In this document: positions 51,771 to 61,204 of the stretch, in pieces
Layout of the letters: the number at the start of each line of letters is the position of its first letter
How positions within the stretch are numbered: the first letter of the stretch is position 1
From: Lacisediminihabitans profunda
GTDB taxonomy: Bacteria; Actinomycetota; Actinomycetes; Actinomycetales; Microbacteriaceae
Assembly: GCF_008040105.1 (NCBI RefSeq)
Contig: NZ_VRMG01000006.1
Coordinates: 1 to 64,000 of the forward strand
Length of the DNA stretch: 64,000 nucleotides
Reading direction: 5' to 3'
Notes under the pieces: generated by a model
Database searches by the model: none
Told to the model about the DNA's origin: nothing
Seen by the model: the letters and a program-made list of their open reading frames with translations, nothing else
Program-made: the position numbers and the translations under genes

Positions 51771-52982
51771 TCAGTCCATCACGAGCACGCTCGCGCGGGG
51801 CGCGAGGAAGTGGTCCATCACCAGCTCGGCGGCGCCCTGGGCGGCGAGCTGCTCGCCGACGGCGGAGCCCACGACGGTGAATGTCTCGCGCGAGACGACG
51901 AGCTCGTGGCGCACCGCATCCTCGAGCACGGGAAGGAAGGCGCCGCTGAGGCGATTCCAGGTGGGGCCGCCCAGCACGACGCGGGGCACGTCGATGAAGT
52001 TGACGAGCACGCCGATGCCGACGGCCACCCGGCGCGCGGCGCGATCCAGGATGGCGGACGCCGCGGCATCCCCGCCGGCGGCCAGCTCGCAGAGCGCGGT
52101 GCAGGCGTCGTCGATCGCCAGGTAGTCGGTGAGGTCGGGCAGCGGCATCAGCCCGGCCTGCACCGCCTGGATGACCAGGGCCTCGGGAACGCAGGCGGCG
52201 GCGAGTCCGCCCCGGCGCCCGCTCCAGCCCAGGTCCTCTGCCGTGGGATCGACGAGGATGTCGCCGATCTCGCCGATGTTGTTGCTGGCGCCGCGCAGAA
52301 CCTGCCCCTGGGTGACGACGGAGGCGCCGACGCCAGACCCGAGGTAGAGGAACAGGAAGTCGGAGGCGGCCGACTTGCGCAGTTCGGCGGTGGCCGACGC
52401 GGTGACGTCCTTGTCGAGCAGCACCGGCATGCCGGTGGCGTCGTGGAGGTCGGCACGGAGTCGTACATCGCGCCACATGGGCAGCTGGGGCGGGTCGAGC
52501 ACGACCCCGGTGAGCACGTCGAGCGGACCGGGGACGGCGATGCCCAGCCCAAGCACCCGGTCACGGTCGATGCCGGACTCGCGGATGAGACGGCCCGTGC
52601 TCACCGCGATGAGCGCCGTCATCTCGTCGGGGTTGGTGGCCTGCGGCGTGCGCAACTGCTGACGGTGACGCACCTCGCCGGCGGCGTCGAGCAGCAGGAT
52701 CGTGAGCCGGGCAGGGTCGACATGAACGCCGACGGCGAAGGCGCCATCGCCGTTCACGGTCAGGGGAATGCTGGGCCGTCCGCGAACCGCGTCGCTCGGC
52801 GCGCTCTCGCGGATCATTTCGGCGTCGATGAGGCGCCGGGTGATGTTGGAGATGGTCTGCGACGCGAGTCCGGAGGTGCGCTGCAGGTCCGTCCTGCTCG
52901 CGCCGGGCTCCCGGCGGATCAGGTCGAGGATGACCGCCTGGTTGTAATCGGCCAGGCGGAGGAGGTTGCTGCCCCGGAGCAT
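51771..52982 (-). CDS. ROK-family transcriptional regulator
   Basis: 403 residues. The N-terminal winged helix (residues about 10-75: VILDLIRREPGASRTDLQRT, LASQTISNITRRLIDAEMI) precedes a ROK sugar-kinase-like domain with LGLGIAVPGPLDV, LYLGSGVGASVV and GASNNIGEIGDILV. The usual zinc-site cysteines of the ROK signature are absent, so it may bind a sugar without catalysis. It is divergent from the sugar ABC operon starting at 53226 and likely represses it until the sugar arrives. Confidence 0.92.
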   Translation of the reverse strand: MLRGSNLLRLADYNQAVILDLIRREPGASRTDLQRTSGLASQTISNITRRLIDAEMIRESAPSDAVRGRPSIPLTVNGDGAFAVGVHVDPARLTILLLDAAGEVRHRQQLRTPQATNPDEMTALIAVSTGRLIRESGIDRDRVLGLGIAVPGPLDVLTGVVLDPPQLPMWRDVRLRADLHDATGMPVLLDKDVTASATAELRKSAASDFLFLYLGSGVGASVVTQGQVLRGASNNIGEIGDILVDPTAEDLGWSGRRGGLAAACVPEALVIQAVQAGLMPLPDLTDYLAIDDACTALCELAAGGDAAASAILDRAARRVAVGIGVLVNFIDVPRVVLGGPTWNRLSGAFLPVLEDAVRHELVVSRETFTVVGSAVGEQLAAQGAAELVMDHFLAPRASVLVMD

Positions 52983-53128
52983 GTCACCCCTCTGCGGTCG
53001 GCCGGTCCGATGCGCGCCGTAGTCTGCCGCGCACCGCTAATCCTATCAAATCGACAAACTATCGCACGCTCGGTGATGGCGCTTCGGGCCGGAGGCGCCC
53101 TGTACTTACATGGCCGGTCATCCGGTGG

Positions 53129-53157
53129 TTGACGGGCGTCCATCCATGTCCTAACAT
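53129..53157 (+). promoter_or_regulatory. Sigma-70-type promoter of the sugar ABC operon
   Basis: TTGACG at 53129-53134 and TAACAT at 53152-53157 are separated by exactly 17 bp, close to the vegetative consensus, 68 bp before the solute-binding-protein start. It is the best promoter-like match I found in the window. Confidence 0.6.
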
Positions 53158-53225
53158 GGGCCTCACGCTTTATCCCATTGAATAGGCAAAGTGGCCGACG
53201 GGAGCAAGCGGGGAGAGGCACCGCA

Positions 53226-54569
53226 ATGAAGCGCACTCGTGTGATCGCCGCCTTCGTCACCACAGTTGTCGCCGCCGCAGGGCTCAGTGCTTGCGCGGCA
53301 ACCGGCAGCAGCAGTGACGGGTCGGTCACCGTCTCCATCATGGAGACAAAGCAGATCGGCATCGACTCGGTCAAGAAGCAGATCCCCGGCTTCGAGGCTG
53401 CGATGAAGAAGCAGGGCAAGAACATCAAGGTCAAGCTGGTGGGCGACGTGCTGACCGACCCGCAATTCGTCACCAAGATCACCCAGCAGTTCATCGCTGG
53501 CGAGGCACCGGATGTCATCGACCTCGGCGACAGCATGGTCCCGGGCTTCGCAGGCGCCGGCTACCTGGCTCCCCTCGACGGCGACCTCGCCAAGTGGGAC
53601 GGCTGGGGCCACTACTTTCCGCAGATCAAGAAGGCAATGGTCCGTCAGGATGGCAAGATCTACGCTCTCGTGCACGACACGGGAGTGCAGAACTTCTTCT
53701 ATCGCAAAGATCTCCTGACGGGTTACGGCGTCGACACCACGCAGCCAGCAACGTGGGAGGACATGATCGCGCGTCTCGAGCAGGTCAAGGCCAAGAACGG
53801 CAACCTCCCGCCCATCGTCATCCCCGCAGGCACGGCATGGGGCGGAGGCTCGTGGGGCGAAGGCTTCCAGCCGATTCTCGCGGGCGTCGACCAGAAGTAC
53901 TACAGCCTGAAGACGGGTAAGTGGGACCTCAAGAGCAGCGGATGGCTGCCGACCTTCAACCTGTACAGCGAGCTGGTCACCAAGGGCCTCCTCCCGGTGC
54001 AGGATCTGGAGAACCCGAACCCGTGGGAGCCGACCAAGTACGACAAGTTCCCGGCCGGCAAGCTCCAGGTTTCGGCTCAGGGCACGTGGGGATGGAAGTT
54101 CGACTGGGGCCCCGCCGGTGCCACTCCGATCGCCGACCTCGAGACCAAGGTCGACACCTGGCAGTACCCGGCAATGGAATCCGGCGGGAAGACCTACGGC
54201 TGGAGCGGTCTCGGGTCCAGCTATGGCGTCGCGGCGAAGTCGACGCACAAGGAAGCAGCCGTGCTGCTCGCCGAGTACCTGTCGTCCGGCAAGCCGCTGG
54301 CCGAACAGCTCGTCGCCTCCGGCGCAGCGCCGGTGCGCGATGACATCGCCGATGTGAAGCCGTTCTCCGGCGAGCCCAAACTGGTCCAGGCCGGTAAGGA
54401 CCTCGCGTCGAGCCTCTACGTTCCCACCGGCGACGGTTCGGAGCAGATCGCCCAGGCTGTCGCCAACGCAACGGAGTTGATTCTCCAGGGCAAGGCGAAC
54501 GGCCAGCAGGCCTACGACGCGTTCGTGAAGGATGCGACCGACCTGCTCGGGCCGACCCTGGTCAAGTAG
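53226..54569 (+). CDS. Carbohydrate ABC transporter solute-binding lipoprotein
   Basis: A 447-residue type-1 extracellular binding protein (MalE/UgpB-like). The signal peptide ends in lipobox LSAC with Cys23. The body shows IPGFEAAMKKQGKNIKVKLV, FIAGEAPDVIDLGDSM and YGWSGLGSSYGVAAKSTHKE, typical of sugar-binding proteins. It delivers an oligosaccharide or polyol to the permeases that follow. The first permease begins on the last base of its stop codon. It is controlled by the divergent ROK gene. Confidence 0.92.
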   Translation: MKRTRVIAAFVTTVVAAAGLSACAATGSSSDGSVTVSIMETKQIGIDSVKKQIPGFEAAMKKQGKNIKVKLVGDVLTDPQFVTKITQQFIAGEAPDVIDLGDSMVPGFAGAGYLAPLDGDLAKWDGWGHYFPQIKKAMVRQDGKIYALVHDTGVQNFFYRKDLLTGYGVDTTQPATWEDMIARLEQVKAKNGNLPPIVIPAGTAWGGGSWGEGFQPILAGVDQKYYSLKTGKWDLKSSGWLPTFNLYSELVTKGLLPVQDLENPNPWEPTKYDKFPAGKLQVSAQGTWGWKFDWGPAGATPIADLETKVDTWQYPAMESGGKTYGWSGLGSSYGVAAKSTHKEAAVLLAEYLSSGKPLAEQLVASGAAPVRDDIADVKPFSGEPKLVQAGKDLASSLYVPTGDGSEQIAQAVANATELILQGKANGQQAYDAFVKDATDLLGPTLVK

Positions 54570-55513
54570 TGACTTCCATTACCAGCACACCCATCCGGGC
54601 GGCGGCGGCTCCTCAGTCGTCGTCGCCCGGGCGCCGTCGTTCGAAGCGCACGTGGCCGTTCGTTCTCCTCCTGCTCGGCCCCGGTGCAGCGCTCATCGTC
54701 GTCTTCATCATCGTGCCGGCCGTGTACGGTGCTTACCTCAGCTTCACCAACACCCAACTCACCGGTTTTGCCGCGCGCGATCCCAAGTGGGTGGGCATCG
54801 ACAACTACACCTACCTGTTGTCGAGTTCGGACTTCCTCTCCTCCCTCGGACAGACCGGCCAGTTCGTCTTGTTCTCGGCGATCATCGGCCAGACCGTGCT
54901 CGGCATGGTCGCGGCCATCCTTCTGAGCAGACCGTGGGTTCGCGGCAAGGGTCTCTGGGGTGCCGCTGTTCTGATGCCCATGATCGTGCCGGAGGTCGTC
55001 GCCTCGCTGACCTGGGCAAGCGTGCTCTCGAACAACTCTGCGGGCACCCTCAACCGGCTGACCGGGCTCTTTGGAGCCGACCCCACCTCCTGGCTCCAGG
55101 TGGTTCCGATGGTGTCGATTATCCTCGTCAACATCTGGCGCGGGGTCGCGTTCGCCATGATCATGTTCCAGGCGGCGCTCGAAGAGGTGCCCGTCGAACT
55201 CATCGAGGCCGCCCGGATCGACGGCGCCCGTGCTCTGCAGATCTTCCGGCACATCACCCTTCCCCTGATTCGGGGTCCGGTGTTCCTCTACCTGCTCCTG
55301 ACCACCATCAGCACGGTGGGTGTCTTCGGGCTCGTCTACTTCCTCACCCAGGGTGGCCCGGGTGGCGCGACGCGCCTCGCGGCCATCTACATCTACCAGC
55401 GCGCCCTGCAGTTCGCCCAGATCGGAATCGGAAGCGCTGCCTCAATGATCCTCCTGGCGTTGGTACTGGTTCTCGGTCTCGTGTACGTGCGGCTTTCGAA
55501 GGTCGAGGTCTGA
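54569..55513 (+). CDS. Carbohydrate ABC transporter permease (MalF/UgpA-like)
   Basis: 314 residues with six helices. The EAA loop VELIEAARIDGARALQIFRH with ITLP after it contacts the ATPase. GTG 54569 overlaps the upstream stop by one base. It forms a pair with the permease at 55515, 1 bp after this stop. Confidence 0.93.
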   Translation: MTSITSTPIRAAAAPQSSSPGRRRSKRTWPFVLLLLGPGAALIVVFIIVPAVYGAYLSFTNTQLTGFAARDPKWVGIDNYTYLLSSSDFLSSLGQTGQFVLFSAIIGQTVLGMVAAILLSRPWVRGKGLWGAAVLMPMIVPEVVASLTWASVLSNNSAGTLNRLTGLFGADPTSWLQVVPMVSIILVNIWRGVAFAMIMFQAALEEVPVELIEAARIDGARALQIFRHITLPLIRGPVFLYLLLTTISTVGVFGLVYFLTQGGPGGATRLAAIYIYQRALQFAQIGIGSAASMILLALVLVLGLVYVRLSKVEV

Positions 55514-55514
55514 G

Positions 55515-56396
55515 ATGACTGCTTCAGTGACAGCGCAGGCGATCGCGCCTGTACGAGCATTCCGACGCCGTCCGCTCGGCCCGCTGAGCGTTGTACAGCG
55601 GGTGCTGGCCTATACGCTCCTCGTGCTGATGGTGCTCTTCTGCCTCGTCCCGTTCGCCTGGGTCGTCCTCAGCTCGATCGATGGCCATGCGGGTCCGAAC
55701 GTTCAGCTTCCGAGCCTGTCGTTCGACAACTTCGTCCGGTTCTTCACCAGCGCGGGAACCCCGATGCTGCTGGTGAACAGCCTCATCATCGGCATCGGAG
55801 GAACGGCGCTCAACCTCGTCCTCGGAGTCGCGGGCGGCTACGCTCTCGCCCGTTTCGAGTTCCGGGGTCGTCGAGCCTTCATGTTCGGCATCCTGCTGAT
55901 CAGGGTGATCCCCGCCCCCGCGACCATCGTCGCGCTCTACCTGATCATGGTGAACCTGAAGCTCACGAACACGCTTTTCGGTCTCATCCTCGTCGAGGCC
56001 GTGCTTCAGCTCCCGGTGACACTGTGGCTGCTCAAGGGCACCATCTCGTCGGTTCCCATGGAGCTGGAGGAGGCCGCGTGGGTCGACGGCAACAGTCGGC
56101 TCCAGGCGATCCGGCGGATCGTTCTCCCCCTCATCGGTCCGGGGCTGGGTGCCGCGGCCATGCTGACCTTCATGGGAATCTGGGGTGACTTCCTCACCCC
56201 GCTCGTGATGCTGCAGAGCCAGGAGCTCTATCCGCTCTCGATCGGGCTGTTCAGAGCCTTCAGCGATCACAACCACGTCGACTGGGGCCTCCTTGCCGCT
56301 AGCGCGATCGTCTACGTGGCTCCACCAGCCGTGCTCTATACCTTCGTGCGCAAGCACTTGCTCCGCTCCAGCCTCGGCGGCGCGGTTAAGGGATGA
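55515..56396 (+). CDS. Carbohydrate ABC transporter permease (MalG/UgpE-like)
   Basis: 293 residues with six helices. The EAA loop reads MELEEAAWVDGNSRLQAIRR followed by IVLPLIGPG. It ends with a 4-bp overlap into the Gfo/Idh/MocA gene. No ATPase follows, as is usual in actinobacterial systems that borrow a MsiK-like protein. Confidence 0.93.
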   Translation: MTASVTAQAIAPVRAFRRRPLGPLSVVQRVLAYTLLVLMVLFCLVPFAWVVLSSIDGHAGPNVQLPSLSFDNFVRFFTSAGTPMLLVNSLIIGIGGTALNLVLGVAGGYALARFEFRGRRAFMFGILLIRVIPAPATIVALYLIMVNLKLTNTLFGLILVEAVLQLPVTLWLLKGTISSVPMELEEAAWVDGNSRLQAIRRIVLPLIGPGLGAAAMLTFMGIWGDFLTPLVMLQSQELYPLSIGLFRAFSDHNHVDWGLLAASAIVYVAPPAVLYTFVRKHLLRSSLGGAVKG

Positions 56397-57568
56397 CGTC
56401 GACCATGACCGAAAAAATCGACCATCCGACCGCGCCCGGAGACCGCCTGCCGGTCGTCGTGGTGGGCGCCGGCGCGATGGGCACCGCGTGGATCCGCATG
56501 CTCGCGACGTCGCCGCACGCGGTGCCGGTCGGCGTGGTGGACCTGGACCTGGACCTCGCGGCATCCGCTGTCGCGACACTCGGTCTCGACGGAGCGGTCG
56601 TGGGGGACTCCGTCGCCGAGGTCGCCGAGCGTGCCGGGGCGGCGGCGGTGGTCAATGTGACCGTGCCGCAGGCCCATCGGATCGTGAACGAACAGGCGCT
56701 GCGTGCCGGCTTACCGGTGCTGTGCGAGAAGCCGCTGGCGCCGACGGTGGCCGAGGCACTCCGCCAGGTCGCGATCGCGGACCTCACCGGCGGCCTGCTG
56801 ATGGTGAGCCAGTCCCGGCGCTACTTCAACCACCTGGCGGCGTTCCGCGACGCCGTCGAGCAGCTCGGCCCGTTGGCGGCGGTGCACGCGCAGTTCTTCC
56901 ACGCCGATCACGAGCCCGGGTTCCGTGAGCAGATGGCGCATCCTCTGCTGGTGGACATGTCCATCCACCACTTCGACATGCTCCGCTACCTCACCGACGA
57001 CGTGCCGGTCGCCGTGCGCTGCAGCTCGTGGAACCCGCCGTGGAGCTGGTTCGCGGGCGATGCCGCCGCGACGGCCGAGTTCGAGCTCGACTCGGGAGCG
57101 CGGTTCGTCTACTCGGGCAGCCGGTGTACCCCCGGCCTGCAGACCTCATGGAACGCCGACTGGCGCGTCTACGCCGAGCGTGGCGCCGCGTCCTGGGACG
57201 GCGACGATGTCGTGCGGGTGGACGCCGAGGGGATCGGGTTCGACGTTCCGGCCCGGCCCGAGGGCATCGAGGCATCGCTGGAGGAGTTCGTGACCTCGCT
57301 CCGCGCGGGCACGACGCCGCAGAACGAGGTGCGCGCGAACGTGCTCAGCCTGGCGATGGTCGAGGGAGCGATCCGCAGCAGCGAACGCGGAGGCGAGCGC
57401 GTGGTCGTCGCCGAGCTGCTGGAGGAGTCGCTCGCCCAGGCCATCACCGATGAACAACGTGACGACGTCGCGGGGGTGCTGCGTTCCTGGACCAGCGCGG
57501 CCGACGGCATCGCCACCCCGGCCTGGGGATCCGCCCCGGCCGCTATCGCGTCAGGAGGCGCCCAATGA
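56393..57568 (+). CDS. Gfo/Idh/MocA-family oxidoreductase (ThuB-like context)
   Basis: 391 residues. The Rossmann motif [17 protein letters not shown] is near residue 21, and the catalytic-lysine motif [11 protein letters not shown] (EKP) follows. The C-terminal domain contains [13 protein letters not shown] (His near the sugar site). It oxidises a sugar or inositol hydroxyl with NAD(P). It overlaps both neighbours by 4 bp (ATGA), and it is directly followed by a ThuA-like gene, the order expected for a ThuA/ThuB-type keto-sugar pathway. The substrate is unknown. Confidence 0.92.
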   Translation: MTSTMTEKIDHPTAPGDRLPVVVVGAGAMGTAWIRMLATSPHAVPVGVVDLDLDLAASAVATLGLDGAVVGDSVAEVAERAGAAAVVNVTVPQAHRIVNEQALRAGLPVLCEKPLAPTVAEALRQVAIADLTGGLLMVSQSRRYFNHLAAFRDAVEQLGPLAAVHAQFFHADHEPGFREQMAHPLLVDMSIHHFDMLRYLTDDVPVAVRCSSWNPPWSWFAGDAAATAEFELDSGARFVYSGSRCTPGLQTSWNADWRVYAERGAASWDGDDVVRVDAEGIGFDVPARPEGIEASLEEFVTSLRAGTTPQNEVRANVLSLAMVEGAIRSSERGGERVVVAELLEESLAQAITDEQRDDVAGVLRSWTSAADGIATPAWGSAPAAIASGGAQ

Positions 57569-58380
57569 CCAGCACAGAACCGATCCGAGTCGTCGTCTGG
57601 GGGGAGAACCGGCATGAGCAGGTGAACCCCGTCGTCCGCGGGATCTACCCCGACGGAATGCACAACACCATTGCCGACGGCATCGCCGACCTGCTCGGCG
57701 GCGAGGTGACCGTGTCGACCCGCGTGCTCGACGAACCCGAGCACGGCATGACGGAAGAGACGCTCGCGGCCACGGACGTGCTGCTGTGGTGGGGGCACAC
57801 CGCCCACGAGGAGGTCTCCGACGAGGTGGTCGACCGGATCCAGCGTCACGTGCTCGAGGGCATGGGCATCATCGTGCTGCACTCCGGGCATCACTCGAAG
57901 ATCTTCCGGCGGCTGATGGGCACCACCTGCAGCCTGCGCTGGCGCAACGACGGCGACAGCGAGCTGGTCTGGACCATCGCTCCGCGGCATCCGATCACCG
58001 AGGGCGTGCCCCAGCCGATCGTGATCCCCGGCCAGGAGATGTACGGCGAGTTCTTCGACATCCCGGAGCCCGATGAGCTGGTGTTCATCAGCAGCTTCTC
58101 CGGCGGCGAGGTGTTCCGCAGCGGCGTCACCTACCGGCGCGGGTACGGGCGTGTCTTCTACTTCAGCCCCGGCGACGAGGTCTACCCGGTCTATCACCAC
58201 CCCGACGTGCAGCGCGTGATCGCGAACGGCGTGCAGTGGGCGCGTCCGGAGCGTGCCCGCGAGTCGTACCTCGTGACGCCGATGTACCTGACAGGGGAAT
58301 TCGACCGGCCCGTGCTGACCTCGCCAGATGGACTCGTGGACTACTACACCCGCGAGCCCATCACGCCGCGCGAACCCTGA
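57565..58380 (+). CDS. ThuA-like domain protein
   Basis: 271 residues of the ThuA (trehalose-utilisation) fold, a glutamine-amidotransferase-like domain: [33 protein letters not shown] and [20 protein letters not shown], then [20 protein letters not shown]. ThuA is known to work with ThuB on keto-trehalose and related sugars; whether trehalose is the substrate here is not shown. Its ATGA overlap with the dehydrogenase means co-translation. Confidence 0.9.
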   Translation: MTSTEPIRVVVWGENRHEQVNPVVRGIYPDGMHNTIADGIADLLGGEVTVSTRVLDEPEHGMTEETLAATDVLLWWGHTAHEEVSDEVVDRIQRHVLEGMGIIVLHSGHHSKIFRRLMGTTCSLRWRNDGDSELVWTIAPRHPITEGVPQPIVIPGQEMYGEFFDIPEPDELVFISSFSGGEVFRSGVTYRRGYGRVFYFSPGDEVYPVYHHPDVQRVIANGVQWARPERARESYLVTPMYLTGEFDRPVLTSPDGLVDYYTREPITPREP

Positions 58381-58594
58381 GAGCGATCGGGTATTCTCAC
58401 GCACGGCCGACCGGCCAGGGAACGCCCGCGGGTCTGTCGCGCTCTGTTCCGGAGTCGCCGGATGTGTCACCATCGTCATGGACCGGTTCGCACGGACTCC
58501 GCGGCACTGGCCGTCCTTCGTGCAGAAGCTTTCACCGTGGCCAGGCCCCAGCTCACCCCAGTCGAGCCCGAAGGGCGCACAGGACGGGAGCCCC

Positions 58595-59884
58595 ATGACC
58601 GAAGACGCCGCCGCTCACCAGACGGGCCTCGCCGCGGCCGATCGCATCATCGAGATTCGTTCCATCGCCCGGCCGGCCACGCGACGACTGACTGTCTGGC
58701 TCCTGATTCAGGCGTTCGCGCTCTACGGGGTGTACGGCGCCGTGGCGGCGGTGCTGATTCCCAATCAACTGAGCATCATCGATCCGGCCAACAAGATCAA
58801 CGACTTCGCTATCATCGCGACGGTCTTCGCGGCCGTCGCGACTCTGTCGCAGCCGCTCATCGGGGCATTCTCAGATCGCACACGCTCCAGATTTGGTCGT
58901 CGAGCACTCTGGATGCTCGTCGGAGCTTCGCTAGGCTCCGCGGCGCTGCGGGCTTTGAGTGCCTCACACAGCGTGGTTGCGGTCGGCCTCTTCGCGGCGG
59001 CGTTGAGCCTGGGAATCAACTCCCTGATCTCGCCACTCACCGCAACGCTTCCCGACCGCTACGCCGTGAGGCGTCGCGGCGGAGCTTCCGCCATGATCGG
59101 TGCGGGCACGATGCTCGGCGCGACGATCGGCTCCGTCATCGCCGGCATCATGGCGGCGCAGCTGGGAGTCGCGTATGTCGCCTTCGCCGTGGCGCTTCTG
59201 GTGCTCACCCTCCTCTTCCTCGTTCTCAACCGTGACTACTCGTCGAAGGACCTGTCGCTCGAGCGATTCTCCGCGCGCGTCTTCATCGGGCAGTTCTGGC
59301 TGAGCCCCAGAAAGCATCCGGAGTTCGGCTGGGTGTTCCTCGCGCGCTTTCTCTTCGTGCTCGGATTCTCTTCGGTGAGCACGTTCACCTATTTCCTGCT
59401 CACCGACTACGCCGGGCTGTCGCTCGCGCAGGCGAACGCCAGCGTCGGAGTCGTCGGGCTTGCGGCGCTGCCCGGAATGGTGATCGCCGTGCTGCTGACC
59501 GGATTTCTGGCCGACAGGATGGGTCGGCGCAAGATCTTCATGTGGATCGGATCGGGAGTGATGATCGCCGGGTTGGTGGTGCCGATCGTCTCGCCCACGC
59601 TGCTCGGCATCACCGTGATGAGCATGATGACTGGTTTCGGCTATGGCGCCTACCAGGCGTCCGACGTTGTCCTGATGACTCAGGTGTTGCCCAATGGTGG
59701 ATCGGCCGCGGGAAAGGATCTCGGGATTCTGAACATGGCAACCGGCATTCCCACGGCGGTTGCGCCCGCTCTCGCGGCGGCGGTGATCGGCACGGTCTTC
59801 GGCTTCCACGGCCTGTTCGTCGTCGCGGGCGTCATCGTGCTTGTGGGCGCATTGGCGATCATCCCGGTCAAGAGTGTTCGTTAG
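58595..59884 (+). CDS. MFS transporter (GPH-like)
   Basis: 429 residues with 12 helices. The N-terminal half has AFSDRTRSRFGRRALWMLVG, reminiscent of glycoside/cation symporters, and the second half LADRMGRRKIFMWIGSGVM. A polar N-terminus of about 30 residues precedes helix 1. ATG 58595 has GGACGGGAG upstream; in-frame starts further up are less likely. It lies 215 bp after the ThuA gene and could import a related sugar, or export a product. Confidence 0.88.
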   Translation: MTEDAAAHQTGLAAADRIIEIRSIARPATRRLTVWLLIQAFALYGVYGAVAAVLIPNQLSIIDPANKINDFAIIATVFAAVATLSQPLIGAFSDRTRSRFGRRALWMLVGASLGSAALRALSASHSVVAVGLFAAALSLGINSLISPLTATLPDRYAVRRRGGASAMIGAGTMLGATIGSVIAGIMAAQLGVAYVAFAVALLVLTLLFLVLNRDYSSKDLSLERFSARVFIGQFWLSPRKHPEFGWVFLARFLFVLGFSSVSTFTYFLLTDYAGLSLAQANASVGVVGLAALPGMVIAVLLTGFLADRMGRRKIFMWIGSGVMIAGLVVPIVSPTLLGITVMSMMTGFGYGAYQASDVVLMTQVLPNGGSAAGKDLGILNMATGIPTAVAPALAAAVIGTVFGFHGLFVVAGVIVLVGALAIIPVKSVR

Positions 59885-59925
59885 CCAACTAACCTCGGTG
59901 AATGGGCAGTCCTGGACTGCCCGAG

Positions 59926-60003
59926 CCGTCCTGCACAACCCGTCCTGCACAACTGGAGTCTGTGGGGTGGGCCCCCGTGGACGGCGGCACCGTCCTGCAC
60001 AAC
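59926..60003. repeat. Three copies of the 14-mer CCGTCCTGCACAAC
   Basis: Exact copies at 59926-59939 and 59940-59953 (directly tandem) and at 59990-60003. They lie just after the MFS gene in a gene-free 271-bp gap. The function is unknown; short repeats of this kind can be protein-binding sites, a mobile-repeat family or replication slippage products. Confidence 0.8.
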
Positions 60004-60076
60004 GCGTGCCAGGGGCACGGGAGCGCCGCACAGTGGGGACAGGCGGGCCCCACACCGCGATCGGAGCCGGCCGACC

Positions 60077-60108
60077 ATCAGCTGGTCTACGCATCAGCTG
60101 GTCTACGC
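60077..60108. repeat. Tandem duplication of ATCAGCTGGTCTACGC
   Basis: Two exact 16-bp copies end to end (60077-60092, 60093-60108) in the same gap as the 14-mer repeats, 48 bp before the stop of the convergent dehydrogenase gene at 60156. This looks like slippage. Confidence 0.8.
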
Positions 60109-60155
60109 GGCGGGGTGAGCCCGCGATCCCGAACTCACCCTGGTCACCGTGTCGA

Positions 60156-61160
60156 TCAGAATTGCAGCACCGGGGCGAGCGTCTTGGTTCGCGCGCCCTC
60201 ATAGGCCGCGAGGATCATGCCGAGCACCTCTACGCCCTCCTTCTCGGTGTGCAGCGGCCGGGTTCCGTTGATGAGGCACTGCGCAAAGTGGTCGATCTCC
60301 GCGGAGAAGGTCTCGACATCCTCGAACTCGAAGGTCTCGACTGTGCCGGCTCGCAGCGACAGGGTCAGTGAGATCCCGTCGCTGGAGATCGAGCCGAGGT
60401 CGCCGACGGCCGAGAAGCGCTCGGTGGTCGGAGTGGGGTCGTAGGCCCAACTCGTGGCGAGGTGGCCGACGACGTCGTTGTCGAAGCGCACGAGCACCTG
60501 TGCCGAGTCTTCGCCCTCCATGAACTTCAGACGGTGGGTGGACAGGAGCGCTGTCGCCTCGACCGGTACGCCGCCGGCGAGGTGCAGCATCAGGTAGGTG
60601 GGGTGGTAGCCCGTGTCGATCAGTTCGCCCCCACCGCTGGTCTTGGCGCTCGCTCGCCAGCCCATGTTCGCCGGGTCGAAGTGGTTGTAAAAGCTGTCCG
60701 TGGTGCGCACCTCGAAGACCGTTCCGATCGCGCCGGAATCCAGGAGCTCCTTGGCCTTGGCCACCGCCGGCATGAAGAGCTGGTTGTGGGCGCACATGAG
60801 GGTCACGCCGCTCTCGGTCACGGCAGCCTTCACCTCGCGGGCCTCCTCCGGGGTGAGGCACAACGGCTTCTCGCAAAGGATGTGCTTGCGCGCGCGCGCG
60901 GCGGCGACGATCGCGTCCTTGTGCAGGTGGTGGGGGAGGCAGATGTCGACGGCGTCGACGTTCTCGTCCAGCACGAGCTCGTTGAAGTCGGTGTACGACG
61001 TCGCGTTCAGCTCCTTGCCGCGTCGCGCGGCCGTCTCCGGCACGGCGTCGGCGACGGCCGTGATGGTGGTCGTGTCGGGGTGGGCGAGGTAGCCGCGAAT
61101 GTGCTCGGTCGCGATTCCGCCGCCGCCGATGAGGCCGATTCGTACGTGGTTCAGAGACAT
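60156..61160 (-). CDS. Gfo/Idh/MocA-family oxidoreductase
   Basis: 334 residues. The nucleotide motif RIGLIGGGGIATEHIRGYL is at about 7-25, the EKP motif is in ILCEKPLCLTPEE, and the sugar-site segment GGGELIDTGYHPTYLMLHLA includes Asp and His. It is an NAD(P)-dependent sugar or polyol dehydrogenase. It lies 44 bp downstream of the dehydrogenase at 61205 on the same strand and is probably co-transcribed from a promoter in 62192-62384. Confidence 0.92.
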   Translation of the reverse strand: MSLNHVRIGLIGGGGIATEHIRGYLAHPDTTTITAVADAVPETAARRGKELNATSYTDFNELVLDENVDAVDICLPHHLHKDAIVAAARARKHILCEKPLCLTPEEAREVKAAVTESGVTLMCAHNQLFMPAVAKAKELLDSGAIGTVFEVRTTDSFYNHFDPANMGWRASAKTSGGGELIDTGYHPTYLMLHLAGGVPVEATALLSTHRLKFMEGEDSAQVLVRFDNDVVGHLATSWAYDPTPTTERFSAVGDLGSISSDGISLTLSLRAGTVETFEFEDVETFSAEIDHFAQCLINGTRPLHTEKEGVEVLGMILAAYEGARTKTLAPVLQF

Positions 61161-61204
61161 GGTGATGATGTTCCGTTCTGTGAAGCGAAGATGAGAGGGT
61201 GTGA

